From positions 124,001 to 188,000 of the forward strand of contig JBARUK010000068.1 in NCBI GenBank assembly GCA_049645705.1: a DNA stretch of 64,000 bases, read 5' to 3'. The notes beneath the pieces are model-generated. The model saw only the letters and a list, made by a program, of their open reading frames with translations. It ran no database searches and was not told where the DNA came from. The stretch's first letter is position 1, and each line of letters begins with the position of its first letter. Made by a program: the position numbers and the translations under genes. Positions 26,084 to 34,020 of the stretch are shown here, piece by piece. The DNA is from JBGNFV01 sp049645705. GTDB lineage: Bacteria; Bacteroidota; Bacteroidia; Cytophagales; Cyclobacteriaceae.

Positions 26084-26759
26084 TACAACATACCGAACTG
26101 TAAAAAGAGGCATGGACCTGGTGCTGGCCGCTGTGATGCTGGTGCTGGTGAGTCCGCTCTTTCTGAGTATTATGCTGGTGCTGGGCATCACGGGTGAGCG
26201 ACAGGTGTTTTACCGGCAAAAACGCGTAGGAGCGGGCTTCAGACCGTTTTATATCTTCAAGTTTGCTACCATGATCAAGAACAGCAGCCGTCTGGGAACG
26301 GGTGATATTGTGCTCAGGGACGACTTTAGGGTGACACGCACCGGCCGCTTTCTGCGCAAAACAAAGCTGAACGAACTGCCTCAGCTTATCAACGTGCTTA
26401 CAGGCGACATGAGCCTGGTAGGCCCGCGCCCACTTATGCCGGAGAGCTTTAAGAACTACTCGCCGGAAGTACAGAAGGCCATTGCCCTGTCACGTCCGGG
26501 TATTACAGGCATAGGCTCGGTCATATTCAGAAACGAAGAGTCGATGGTGGCCTCCAGCGGCATGAATCCACGAGACTACTACAATCAGTATATATACCCG
26601 TATAAAGGTGCCCTGGAAATGTGGTACCGGAACCGGGCCTCGATATGGACCGATATATGCATTCTGCTTGTGACTGCATGGGTAATAATTTTTCCGAAAT
26701 CTGCAGTTTACTACAGGGTTTTTAACAGTCTGCCAAAAGGTAATGCCCAGATTGCTTAA
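26070..26759 (+). CDS. Undecaprenyl-phosphate phosphoglycosyltransferase (PglC/WcaJ-type)
   Basis: 229-residue monotopic phosphoglycosyltransferase that loads a phospho-sugar onto undecaprenyl phosphate at the inner membrane. It has a re-entrant hydrophobic segment (about 16-40). The C-terminal GDMSLVGPRPLMPE and SRPGITGIGSV are typical. In characterised PglC the catalytic pair is Asp-Glu, whereas here it is Asn101-Glu102 (KTKLNELPQL). The usual KFRxM is FKFATM. My recollection is that many Bacteroidota homologues share both changes. It probably uses the acetylated amino-sugar made by the three preceding genes. Confidence 0.9.
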   Translation: MKVSDTTYRTVKRGMDLVLAAVMLVLVSPLFLSIMLVLGITGERQVFYRQKRVGAGFRPFYIFKFATMIKNSSRLGTGDIVLRDDFRVTRTGRFLRKTKLNELPQLINVLTGDMSLVGPRPLMPESFKNYSPEVQKAIALSRPGITGIGSVIFRNEESMVASSGMNPRDYYNQYIYPYKGALEMWYRNRASIWTDICILLVTAWVIIFPKSAVYYRVFNSLPKGNAQIA

Positions 26760-26825
26760 AAATGATGCGACATAGGAACATTCCGTTATGAAAATACTTA
26801 ATTTTGAAAGGATAATGGCACAGGC

Positions 26826-27902
26826 ATGTCTTCACTGATATACAGCTTCATCACATCCTTTCTGGTAGCCTTCCTGATCATACCGCTGGTGATCAAGTTT
26901 TTTACCAAAAAGAAGATATTCGATGTACCGGGCGGGCGAAAGATCCACAAAAACTTTACGCCTTCGATGGGCGGGATAGGTATATTCGGTGGGCTGATGA
27001 TTTCCTCCATCTTCTGGATGACATCTACCGAACTCGCCATCTTTAAATTCGTATACGCCGGTCTGGTCATTGTGTTCATCACCGGCATGCGTGATGACCT
27101 CATCCCCCTGAGACCTTCCTACAAACTTATTGCACAGATAATAGCTGCCTCCATGGTAGTGGGGCTTAGCAACATTCATTTTACCTCGCTGTATGGCCTG
27201 TTCGGGGTATACGAAATACCCTTGTGGCTGGGTAGTGCCCTCTCGGTATTTACCATCATTGTCATTACCAACAGCTTCAATCTTATAGATGGGATAGACG
27301 GTCTGTCAGGCTCCATATCCGTCATCGTACTGTCCTCCTTCGGTATGTGGTTCTACCTGCTGGGTAACCACCCTATCTCCATCATGATATTCGGTATGAT
27401 CGGGGCGGTGGTGGCCTTTCTTAACTTTAACTGGGAGCCCAGTCGTATATTTATGGGAGATACCGGTGCACTGGTCATAGGCTTCTTCATGTCCATACTG
27501 GCCATCTACTTTATAGACCTGAACTACAGCCTGGACGCACAGCACGTATATAAGTTTAAGCCATCTGTTGCTACGGCCGTAGCCGTACTTATTATTCCAC
27601 TGTTCGATACCCTCAGGGTGTTTATCGCTCGTGCTATCCGGGGCAAGAGCCCCTTTGCGCCAGACATGACCCACCTGCATCACCTACTGCTGCGCCTGGG
27701 CCTGAGCCATAGCGGGGCTGTTATCGTGCTCGGCTCGGCCAACCTTCTCTTTATCCTTATGGCTATCGTCATGAAGGACCTGCCCGAGACCATTGCCCTG
27801 CCTGTCATCATCGGTATAGCCATCGCCCTGAGCATTCTGCTGGAGGCCCTGGCAAAAAATCAGGATAAAAAAAGGCAGGCCACTTTATCGCGACCTGCCT
27901 GA
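26826..27902 (+). CDS. MraY/WecA-family undecaprenyl-phosphate sugar-1-phosphate transferase
   Basis: 358 residues with about ten to eleven membrane helices. The polyprenyl-phosphate transferase motifs are NSFNLIDGIDGLSG (catalytic Asp loop), NFNWEPSRIFMGDTGALVIG and HLHHLLLRLGL. It lacks MraY-specific features and best fits the WecA/TagO group (GlcNAc-1-phosphate type). Two initiating transferases in a row suggest two lipid-linked glycans. Its last codons form the stem of the convergent cysQ terminator. Confidence 0.9.
   Translation: MSSLIYSFITSFLVAFLIIPLVIKFFTKKKIFDVPGGRKIHKNFTPSMGGIGIFGGLMISSIFWMTSTELAIFKFVYAGLVIVFITGMRDDLIPLRPSYKLIAQIIAASMVVGLSNIHFTSLYGLFGVYEIPLWLGSALSVFTIIVITNSFNLIDGIDGLSGSISVIVLSSFGMWFYLLGNHPISIMIFGMIGAVVAFLNFNWEPSRIFMGDTGALVIGFFMSILAIYFIDLNYSLDAQHVYKFKPSVATAVAVLIIPLFDTLRVFIARAIRGKSPFAPDMTHLHHLLLRLGLSHSGAVIVLGSANLLFILMAIVMKDLPETIALPVIIGIAIALSILLEALAKNQDKKRQATLSRPA
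27866..27900 (-). terminator. cysQ terminator embedded in the end of the WecA-like gene
   Basis: On the minus strand AGGCAGG and CCTGCCT (27894-27900 and 27873-27879) pair around a 14-nt loop and are followed by seven T (27867-27873). It lies 31 bp past the cysQ stop. The stem overlaps the last codons and stop of the convergent plus-strand gene. Confidence 0.85.
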
Positions 27903-27930
27903 TTACATTATCTTTTTACTTATATCCGGC

Positions 27931-28689
27931 TTACCAGCCTGTACACAGAAACGATGTGTTGAGCAATGATTCCTTGTTATAGGTAAAGGTATCAGGTCCC
28001 GTTTTGACCATTACATGGCCTCCTGCAGCCCGTACTACAGCATGGCCTGCGGCTGTATCCCACTCCATGGTAGGTCCGTGGCGATAATATATATCTGCCT
28101 TACCCTCGGCTACCATACAGAACTTCAGGCTGCTGCCTACAGATATACTGTCCGTCACACCGTACTTGTTGAGTACTTCCTCTTCTTCAGGGTTAGCATG
28201 CGACTTGCTTCTCACAGCCATTAGCCCGGACTCTTTCCTACCGTTTACCTTCAGAGGCTGCCGCTCGCCGCCTTCTACTTTATAGGCTACCTCACCCTCA
28301 GAGCCATAGTACATTACGTCCTTTACGGGTACATATACCACACCGGCCACAGGTTCGTTATTACGTATTAGGGCAATGTTTACGGTAAACTCGCCATTTC
28401 GCTTAATGAACTCCTTTGTACCGTCCAGCGGATCTACCAGCCAGTATTCTTTCCACTGGCTGCGCTCTTCGTATGTTACCTGCTCACCCTCTTCGCTGAT
28501 CACTGGGGTGTCGGGAAAATATTTTTTCAGGCCATCTGAGATCACTTCATGTGAGGCCTTATCTGCCAGGGTAAGGGGCGAATTATCTTCTTTAAAGTCC
28601 ACTACAGAGGAAAAATCTTTACTTTCGTAAATCTCCATAATAGCCGCTCCGGCATTTCTTGCTATTTCAATAATCGTATTCAGTTCCAT
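27931..28689 (-). CDS. cysQ: 3'(2'),5'-bisphosphate nucleotidase CysQ
   Basis: 252-residue inositol-monophosphatase-fold enzyme that hydrolyses 3'-phosphoadenosine 5'-phosphate, the by-product of PAPS use. Metal-binding motifs are ISEEGE (with the conserved Glu), LVDPLDGTKEFI and MEWDTAAGHAV. Length is normal. It is divergent from cysC by 108 bp, with -7 boxes for both directions between them, which links it to sulfate activation. Confidence 0.93.
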   Translation of the reverse strand: MELNTIIEIARNAGAAIMEIYESKDFSSVVDFKEDNSPLTLADKASHEVISDGLKKYFPDTPVISEEGEQVTYEERSQWKEYWLVDPLDGTKEFIKRNGEFTVNIALIRNNEPVAGVVYVPVKDVMYYGSEGEVAYKVEGGERQPLKVNGRKESGLMAVRSKSHANPEEEEVLNKYGVTDSISVGSSLKFCMVAEGKADIYYRHGPTMEWDTAAGHAVVRAAGGHVMVKTGPDTFTYNKESLLNTSFLCTGW

Positions 28690-28721
28690 CTTTAAAATCT
28701 AAATGGCTAAATTCACGGGTT

Positions 28722-28729
28722 CAAAACTA
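28722..28729 (-). promoter_or_regulatory. Putative cysQ -7 box
   Basis: Minus-strand TAGTTTTG matches TAnnTTTG, with a predicted leader of about 26 nt to cysQ. Confidence 0.5.
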
Positions 28730-28771
28730 CACAAAATTTAAACCGTAGCCGTAGACTATATTTTTTTATTA

Positions 28772-28779
28772 TAGTTTTG
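28772..28779 (+). promoter_or_regulatory. Putative cysC operon -7 box
   Basis: TAGTTTTG matches TAnnTTTG. Predicted transcription start is near 28786, only 12 nt before TTG 28798 and 6 nt before GTG 28792, which helps choose the cysC start. Confidence 0.55.
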
Positions 28780-28797
28780 TAAAAAACTTAGGTGATT

Positions 28798-29400
28798 TTG
28801 GAAAACATTCATCCCATTTTTGATACTATACTCACCAGGCGGGATAAGGAAGCGTTGCTAAAACAGCGCAGCAAGGTTATATGGATGGTAGGTCTATCCG
28901 GTTCGGGAAAGAGTACCCTGGCAAGGGCGCTGGAAAACGAACTGCATAATAAAGGCTACCTGACTAAGCTGCTGGATGGCGACAACCTCCGCACGGGAGT
29001 AAACAACAACCTGGGTTTCTCAACAGAAGATCGCAGGGAAAACATCCGGAGAGCTGCCGAGGTGTCTAAACTTTTTGCCGAATGCGGCGTAATCACCATA
29101 TGTTCTCTCATAAGTCCTACAAGCGAGATACGTGCGATGGCCCGCGAGGTCATCGGAGACCAATATGTCGAAGTATTCGTAAATTGTCCGTTGGAAGTAT
29201 GTGAGGAGCGGGACGTAAAAGGCCTCTATGCTAAGGCCCGCAAAGGTGAAATAAAAGATTTTACGGGCATATCAAGCCCGTTCGAACCCCCGGCATCACC
29301 CGATATTGAATTACGGACGGATATCCATAACTTAGCCGATAGTAGCCGGCAGCTTATCGAATCTGTCCTTCCGGTAATTAGTTACAAAGACGAGAAATAA
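28798..29400 (+). CDS. cysC: Adenylylsulfate (APS) kinase CysC
   Basis: About 200 residues. It phosphorylates APS to PAPS. The Walker A loop is GLSGSGKST, followed by DGDNLRTGVNNNLGFS and LISPTSEIR. The start is taken as TTG 28798 (MENIHPIF), because AGGTGA just upstream is a good Shine-Dalgarno sequence and the -7 box is very close. GTG 28792 is the alternative. It is the first gene of cysC-cysD-cysN and lies 8 bp before cysD. Confidence 0.93.
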   Translation: MENIHPIFDTILTRRDKEALLKQRSKVIWMVGLSGSGKSTLARALENELHNKGYLTKLLDGDNLRTGVNNNLGFSTEDRRENIRRAAEVSKLFAECGVITICSLISPTSEIRAMAREVIGDQYVEVFVNCPLEVCEERDVKGLYAKARKGEIKDFTGISSPFEPPASPDIELRTDIHNLADSSRQLIESVLPVISYKDEK

Positions 29401-29408
29401 CATCATTA

Positions 29409-30314
29409 ATGACTTCTTATAATCTGACGCACCTTGAGCAGTTGGAATCGGAAGCGATTTTCGTAATACGTGAGGTAGCCTCACAGTTCGAAAACCCTGT
29501 CCTTCTGTTTTCCGGCGGCAAAGATTCTATAACCGTTCTCAGACTGGCCCAGAAAGCCTTCTGGCCTGCCAAAATACCCTTTCCCCTGATGCACATCGAT
29601 ACCGGGCATAACTTTCCCGAGACGATCGCCTTCAGAGATAAGTTGGTAGAAGAGCTGGGCGTGAACCTGATCGTACGTACGGTGCAGGACTCGATAGACA
29701 AAGGCCGTGCCCGCGAGGAGAAAGGACCTAACCCAAGTCGTAACTCATTGCAGACCGTAACGCTGCTGGACTCCATCGAAGAGTTCAAATTCGACGCGGC
29801 CTTCGGCGGTGCCCGCCGTGACGAGGAAAAAGCGCGCGCAAAAGAGCGTTTCTTCTCTCACCGTGATGAGTTCGGACAGTGGGATCCAAAAAACCAGCGC
29901 CCTGAGCTCTGGAATATTTTTAACGGACGCAAGAATATTGGCGAACATTTCCGTGTATTCCCGATAAGCAACTGGACAGAAATGGATGTCTGGCAGTATA
30001 TCAAAAGCGAAGAGCTGGAAATACCCCCTATATATTTTGCCCACGACCGTGAAGTGATCAATCGCAGCGGCGTATTGCTTGCCAAAAGTGAGTTCATTAC
30101 GCTTACGGAAAACGAAGCCTACGAGACCCGCGAAGTGCGGTTCAGAACAGTAGGTGACATGACCTGTACCGGAGCGGTGGAATCTCCTGCCGCCGATCTG
30201 GATGAGATCATCCAGGAAGTAGCTGCCGCTCGGGTAACTGAGCGTGGCGGACGCGCAGACGACAAGCGCTCCGAAGCTGCCATGGAAGACAGAAAAAAGC
30301 AGGGCTACTTCTAG
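29409..30314 (+). CDS. cysD: Sulfate adenylyltransferase subunit 2 CysD
   Basis: 301-residue ATP pyrophosphatase-fold subunit that forms APS from sulfate and ATP. The PP-loop is FSGGKDSITVL. PLMHIDTGHNFPETI, FGGARRDEEKARAKER and FPISNWTEMDVWQYI are family-typical. The C-terminus RKKQGYF is conserved. It needs the GTPase CysN encoded 22 bp downstream. Confidence 0.96.
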   Translation: MTSYNLTHLEQLESEAIFVIREVASQFENPVLLFSGGKDSITVLRLAQKAFWPAKIPFPLMHIDTGHNFPETIAFRDKLVEELGVNLIVRTVQDSIDKGRAREEKGPNPSRNSLQTVTLLDSIEEFKFDAAFGGARRDEEKARAKERFFSHRDEFGQWDPKNQRPELWNIFNGRKNIGEHFRVFPISNWTEMDVWQYIKSEELEIPPIYFAHDREVINRSGVLLAKSEFITLTENEAYETREVRFRTVGDMTCTGAVESPAADLDEIIQEVAAARVTERGGRADDKRSEAAMEDRKKQGYF

Positions 30315-30336
30315 AATTTTAAAGAACAGATTCGAC

Positions 30337-31617
30337 ATGATCGATCAACCGATAAATACTGAGGATTATTTGAAAATGGACCTCCTGCGGTTTACTACTG
30401 CCGGAAGTGTGGATGATGGAAAAAGCACCCTGATCGGGCGCCTGCTCTATGACTCTAAGGCTATTTTTGAGGACCAGATGGATGCCATAGAGCAGTCCAG
30501 CATGAAAATGGGTGACGGCCACGTCAACCTGGCCCTGCTTACTGACGGCCTCAGGGCTGAGCGCGAACAGGGTATCACCATAGACGTAGCTTACCGCTAC
30601 TTTGCTACCCCTAAGCGTAAGTTTATCATAGCAGACACGCCGGGTCATATCCAGTATACCAGGAACATGGTAACGGGCGCATCCAATGCTAACCTGGCCA
30701 TTGTGCTGGTAGATGCCCGTAACGGTATCGTAGAACAGACCTGCCGTCACGCATTCATAGCCTCATTGCTGCAGATAAAGCACCTTGTCCTGTGTATCAA
30801 TAAGATGGACCTGGTAGACTACAGCGAAGAGGTATACGAAAAGATCAAGGATGACTTCGAGCAATTCAGTGCCAAGCTGGAGATACCAGACATTCACTTC
30901 ATTCCTATATCTGCCCTGAAGGGCGATAACGTAGTGACCAAGAGTGAGAGCATGTCCTGGTACAACGGCGGCACTTTGCTGTACACACTTGAGAATGTAC
31001 ACATAGGCAGTGACCTGAACTACGTAGACAGCCGTATGCCGGTACAGCGCGTGATCAGGCCTCAGACTGACGAGTTCCATGACTTCCGCGGCTATGCAGG
31101 TCGTATTGAGGGCGGGATCTTCAAGCCGGGCGATGAAGTACTGGCAATGCCTTCCGGCTTTACCAGTAAGGTATCCAAGATATACAACCTGGACAAGGAA
31201 CTTACCGAGGCCTACCCGCCTATGTCGGTGGTGATGACCCTGGAAGACGATATTGATATAAGCAGGGGCGATATGCTGGTAAAGCCTCATAACCAGCCTA
31301 ATGCTACGCAGGATATAGACCTTATGGTCTGCTGGCTCAATGAGAAGAAGCTGCAGCCCAACGGCAAGTATGCACTCCGGCATACCTCACAGGAAGTAAG
31401 GTGTATCATAAAGGACGTACGCTATAAGGTTAACATCAACACGCTTCACCGCATAGAAGACGACCTGGAGATAGGGCTGAATGATATAGGACGTATCCGC
31501 ATACGTACTACCAAGCCCCTGTTCTTCGACAGCTACAAGAAGAACCGCAGCACGGGAAGTGTGATCCTGGTAGACGAATTCACAAACGAAACAGTAGGAG
31601 CGGGTATGATCATCTGA
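30337..31617 (+). CDS. cysN: Sulfate adenylyltransferase subunit 1 CysN (GTPase)
   Basis: 426 residues from ATG 30337. A longer frame to 30244 overlaps cysD and is rejected. It is an EF-Tu-like GTPase that drives APS formation by CysD. GTPase motifs are GSVDDGKST (G1), DTPGH (G3) and NKMDLVD (G4), with two beta-barrel domains after about 230. There is no fused CysC domain, consistent with the separate cysC gene. Confidence 0.95.
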   Translation: MIDQPINTEDYLKMDLLRFTTAGSVDDGKSTLIGRLLYDSKAIFEDQMDAIEQSSMKMGDGHVNLALLTDGLRAEREQGITIDVAYRYFATPKRKFIIADTPGHIQYTRNMVTGASNANLAIVLVDARNGIVEQTCRHAFIASLLQIKHLVLCINKMDLVDYSEEVYEKIKDDFEQFSAKLEIPDIHFIPISALKGDNVVTKSESMSWYNGGTLLYTLENVHIGSDLNYVDSRMPVQRVIRPQTDEFHDFRGYAGRIEGGIFKPGDEVLAMPSGFTSKVSKIYNLDKELTEAYPPMSVVMTLEDDIDISRGDMLVKPHNQPNATQDIDLMVCWLNEKKLQPNGKYALRHTSQEVRCIIKDVRYKVNINTLHRIEDDLEIGLNDIGRIRIRTTKPLFFDSYKKNRSTGSVILVDEFTNETVGAGMII

Positions 31618-31650
31618 TCATACCCCGGAAGAGAAAACAGACGCTGGCAT

Positions 31651-32700
31651 ATGCAGGATAAGATCCGGGAACTAAAGAGTGAGATAGCAGGCTATACGGT
31701 GGCCAGCCAGGATGAGCTGGAAGCCTATCGCCTGAAATTTATCAGCAGAAAAGGAGTGATGGGCGACCTGTTTGCCGGACTCAAGGATGTACCTGCTGAG
31801 GACAAGAAGGCTGTGGGACAGGCGCTGAATGAGCTAAAGAACACCGCCCAGGACAGGTTTAAAGAACTTATCGAAAGCCTGGAAAATAATGCCGCCGGTA
31901 GCGGGGCACAGGATCATCCTGACCTTACCTTACCGCCGGTCCCTGATCAGCTGGGCTCTATCCACCCGCTTTCTAAAACGCAGCAGCGGATCGTCGAGAT
32001 ATTCGAGCAGATCGGCTTCAGTGTGGCAGAAGGCCCGGAGATAGAGGACGATTTTCATAATTTCAGTGCGCTCAACTTTCCTGAGAACCACCCGGCCCGT
32101 GAGATGCAGGATACCTTCTTCATAGAGAAGAACCCTGACATGGTACTGCGTACGCATACCTCATCTGTACAGGTAAGGGTGATGGAGACGACTAAGCCTC
32201 CCTTACGTAAGATCATGCCGGGACGTGTATATCGCAACGAGGCCATATCGGCCCGGGCGCATTGCTTCTTCCACCAGGTAGAGGGCATCTACATAGCCGA
32301 AAATGTAAGCTTCGTAGATCTGAAGCAAACGCTGTTTCATTTTGCTAAGGAAATGTTCGGCTCAAAGAGTAAGGTGAGATTCCGGCCCAGCTACTTCCCC
32401 TTTACGGAGGTGAGTGCAGAGATGGACGTAAGCTGCGGGCTGAATGAGCCGGGTACCTGTGAGATTTGCGGTGGTCGTAAGAATGTCTGTAAAGGCACCG
32501 GCTGGGTGGAGATATGCGGAGCGGGTATGATCGACCCCCAGGTACTGGAAAACTGTGGTATCGACTCGGAAAAGTATACGGGCTTTGCCTTCGGTATGGG
32601 GGTGGAGCGTATCGCTATGCTAAAATATAATATCCAGGACCTGCGCCTTTTCTCTGAAAACGATGTGCGTTTCCTGCGCCAGTTCACTTCAATGGGGTAA
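31651..32700 (+). CDS. pheS: Phenylalanine-tRNA ligase alpha subunit PheS
   Basis: 349-residue class II aminoacyl-tRNA synthetase subunit. The N-terminal coiled coil (about 1-90) is followed by the catalytic core: HPLSKTQQRIVEIFEQIGF, motif 2 around PGRVYRNEAISARAHCFFHQVEG, and motif 3 GFAFGMGVERIAMLKY. Length is normal. pheT is not in the window. It follows cysN by 33 bp on the same strand. Confidence 0.96.
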   Translation: MQDKIRELKSEIAGYTVASQDELEAYRLKFISRKGVMGDLFAGLKDVPAEDKKAVGQALNELKNTAQDRFKELIESLENNAAGSGAQDHPDLTLPPVPDQLGSIHPLSKTQQRIVEIFEQIGFSVAEGPEIEDDFHNFSALNFPENHPAREMQDTFFIEKNPDMVLRTHTSSVQVRVMETTKPPLRKIMPGRVYRNEAISARAHCFFHQVEGIYIAENVSFVDLKQTLFHFAKEMFGSKSKVRFRPSYFPFTEVSAEMDVSCGLNEPGTCEICGGRKNVCKGTGWVEICGAGMIDPQVLENCGIDSEKYTGFAFGMGVERIAMLKYNIQDLRLFSENDVRFLRQFTSMG

Positions 32701-32702
32701 TT

Positions 32703-33557
32703 ATGAACATCAGTAAAGTAGCCGTAGCCGGAGCGGGCGTTATGGGGGCAGGCATAGCACAGGTAGCTGCCATGGCCGGATATGACGTGATCATGTATGA
32801 CCTGAAGCCGGAAATGCTTGAAAAAGGGCGGCAGACGATCACTAAAAACCTGGATAAAGGCATTGAGAAGGGTAAGGTTTCTGAGGAAACAAAGGAGAAG
32901 GCCCTTTCGAAAATACGTACGACGGCAAACCTGGACGAGGTAAAGGCTGATTTGATCATAGAGGCGGTAGTGGAGCGGCTGGACGTGAAGCAGGAGCTGT
33001 TCAAAAAGCTGGAAGAGATCAACGGTGAGTCTACCATCCTGGCTACCAATACATCTTCCATTCCCGTAACAAGGATAGGCGCTTCGCTAAAACGCCCGGA
33101 AAACTTCCTGGGGCTGCACTTCTTTAACCCCGCCCATATCATGAAGCTGGTAGAGGTGATCCGCGGGGTGGCTACCAGCGACGAAGTGGCACAGGCCGGG
33201 TTTGAATTTGCTAAGAAAGTAGGCAAAACGCCTGCGGTAGCAAAAGATTCTCCCGGCTTCATCGTTAACCGTGTGGCGAGACACTTCTACGTAGAAAGCC
33301 TCAAGATCGCGGAAGAGGGCGTGGCAGATGTGGAAACGATCGACGGCCTGATAGAGGGTGCGGGCTTCCGTATGGGGCCTTTCCGTCTGATGGACCTGAT
33401 AGGCGTGGAAACAAACTTCAGCGTCACGAAAAGCATGTTTGAGGCGTTTCACTACGACAGCAAGTTCCGCCCTAGCCGCATTCAGGAACAGAAGGTGGAT
33501 GCCGGACACTTTGGCCGCAAGTCGGGCCGCGGGTTTTACTCGTATGACAAAAAATAG
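32703..33557 (+). CDS. 3-hydroxybutyryl/3-hydroxyacyl-CoA dehydrogenase
   Basis: 284-residue NAD-dependent enzyme of short-chain fatty acid oxidation or butyrate-type metabolism. It has the Rossmann motif GAGVMGAGIAQVAA (9-22), the catalytic His in LGLHFFNPAHIMKLVEVI, TNTSSIPVT with the conserved Ser, and PGFIVNRV with the conserved Asn. It is the single-function Hbd/PaaH type with no fused hydratase. It starts 2 nt after pheS stops and overlaps the next gene by 14 bp. Confidence 0.93.
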   Translation: MNISKVAVAGAGVMGAGIAQVAAMAGYDVIMYDLKPEMLEKGRQTITKNLDKGIEKGKVSEETKEKALSKIRTTANLDEVKADLIIEAVVERLDVKQELFKKLEEINGESTILATNTSSIPVTRIGASLKRPENFLGLHFFNPAHIMKLVEVIRGVATSDEVAQAGFEFAKKVGKTPAVAKDSPGFIVNRVARHFYVESLKIAEEGVADVETIDGLIEGAGFRMGPFRLMDLIGVETNFSVTKSMFEAFHYDSKFRPSRIQEQKVDAGHFGRKSGRGFYSYDKK

Positions 33558-33999
33558 ACGCTTATATTTTCTTCCCCTGCTGGCAATCTGCTTATGGTTG
33601 CCTGTGGTACTTTCCTGCAGCTCGGATGAGGAGCCTTATCCGCGAATGCCTTTCGTGGATGTATTTCGTGAAATATACCTGAATGACCCGATCCTTCAGT
33701 CGGACCTGGACAATCCCACAAAGCGCTTTGTATACCTCAATGATGGTGTGAATGGCATCATCCTCCATAAAACACCGGATGAGCGCTACATAGCGCTGGA
33801 AAGACTGTCTCCGGTAAGCGTGGCAGACGACTGCACTGTAGAGGTAGATAACTCGGGCTTTTTCATAAGTGACCCGTGCAGTAATGCTACGTGGGACATG
33901 GAGGGCAACCCTACCGGTGGGGATAATGATTGGCCTTTGTTCCAGTACCAGACATTCTTTACCGACCAGAATGGTGACTATCTGCTGATCACTAACTAA
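33544..33999 (+). CDS. Rieske-fold-like lipoprotein lacking part of the cluster ligands
   Basis: 151 residues from ATG 33544. The lipoprotein signal is MTKNRRLYFLPLLAICLWLP..VLSCSSDE, with lipid Cys at about residue 24. The C-terminal half (ALERLSPVS, DDCTVEVDNSGFFISDPCSNATWDMEGNPTGG, PLFQYQTFF) follows the layout of Bacteroidota lipoproteins with a Rieske [2Fe-2S] fold (ERACP...DPCC.S.F...G.PTGGPA..PL.QY). The first Cys is Ser here and the second ligand pair is degenerate, so a normal cluster is unlikely. Function unknown. The frame to 33439 inside the dehydrogenase gene is rejected. Confidence 0.7.
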   Translation: MTKNRRLYFLPLLAICLWLPVVLSCSSDEEPYPRMPFVDVFREIYLNDPILQSDLDNPTKRFVYLNDGVNGIILHKTPDERYIALERLSPVSVADDCTVEVDNSGFFISDPCSNATWDMEGNPTGGDNDWPLFQYQTFFTDQNGDYLLITN

Positions 34000-34006
34000 G
34001 ATCAGC
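33984..34006. terminator. Weak hairpin between convergent genes
   Basis: GCTGATC (33984-33990) and GATCAGC (34000-34006) pair perfectly around a 9-nt loop, spanning the stop of the Rieske-like gene. CTCTTT follows on the plus strand. It is a plausible but weak terminator. Confidence 0.35.
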
Positions 34007-34020
34007 CTCTTTACACTCTC

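Noticed and set aside
30244..30336. N-terminal extension of CysN
   Set aside because: Lies within cysD in another frame. The family start is the ATG at 30337.
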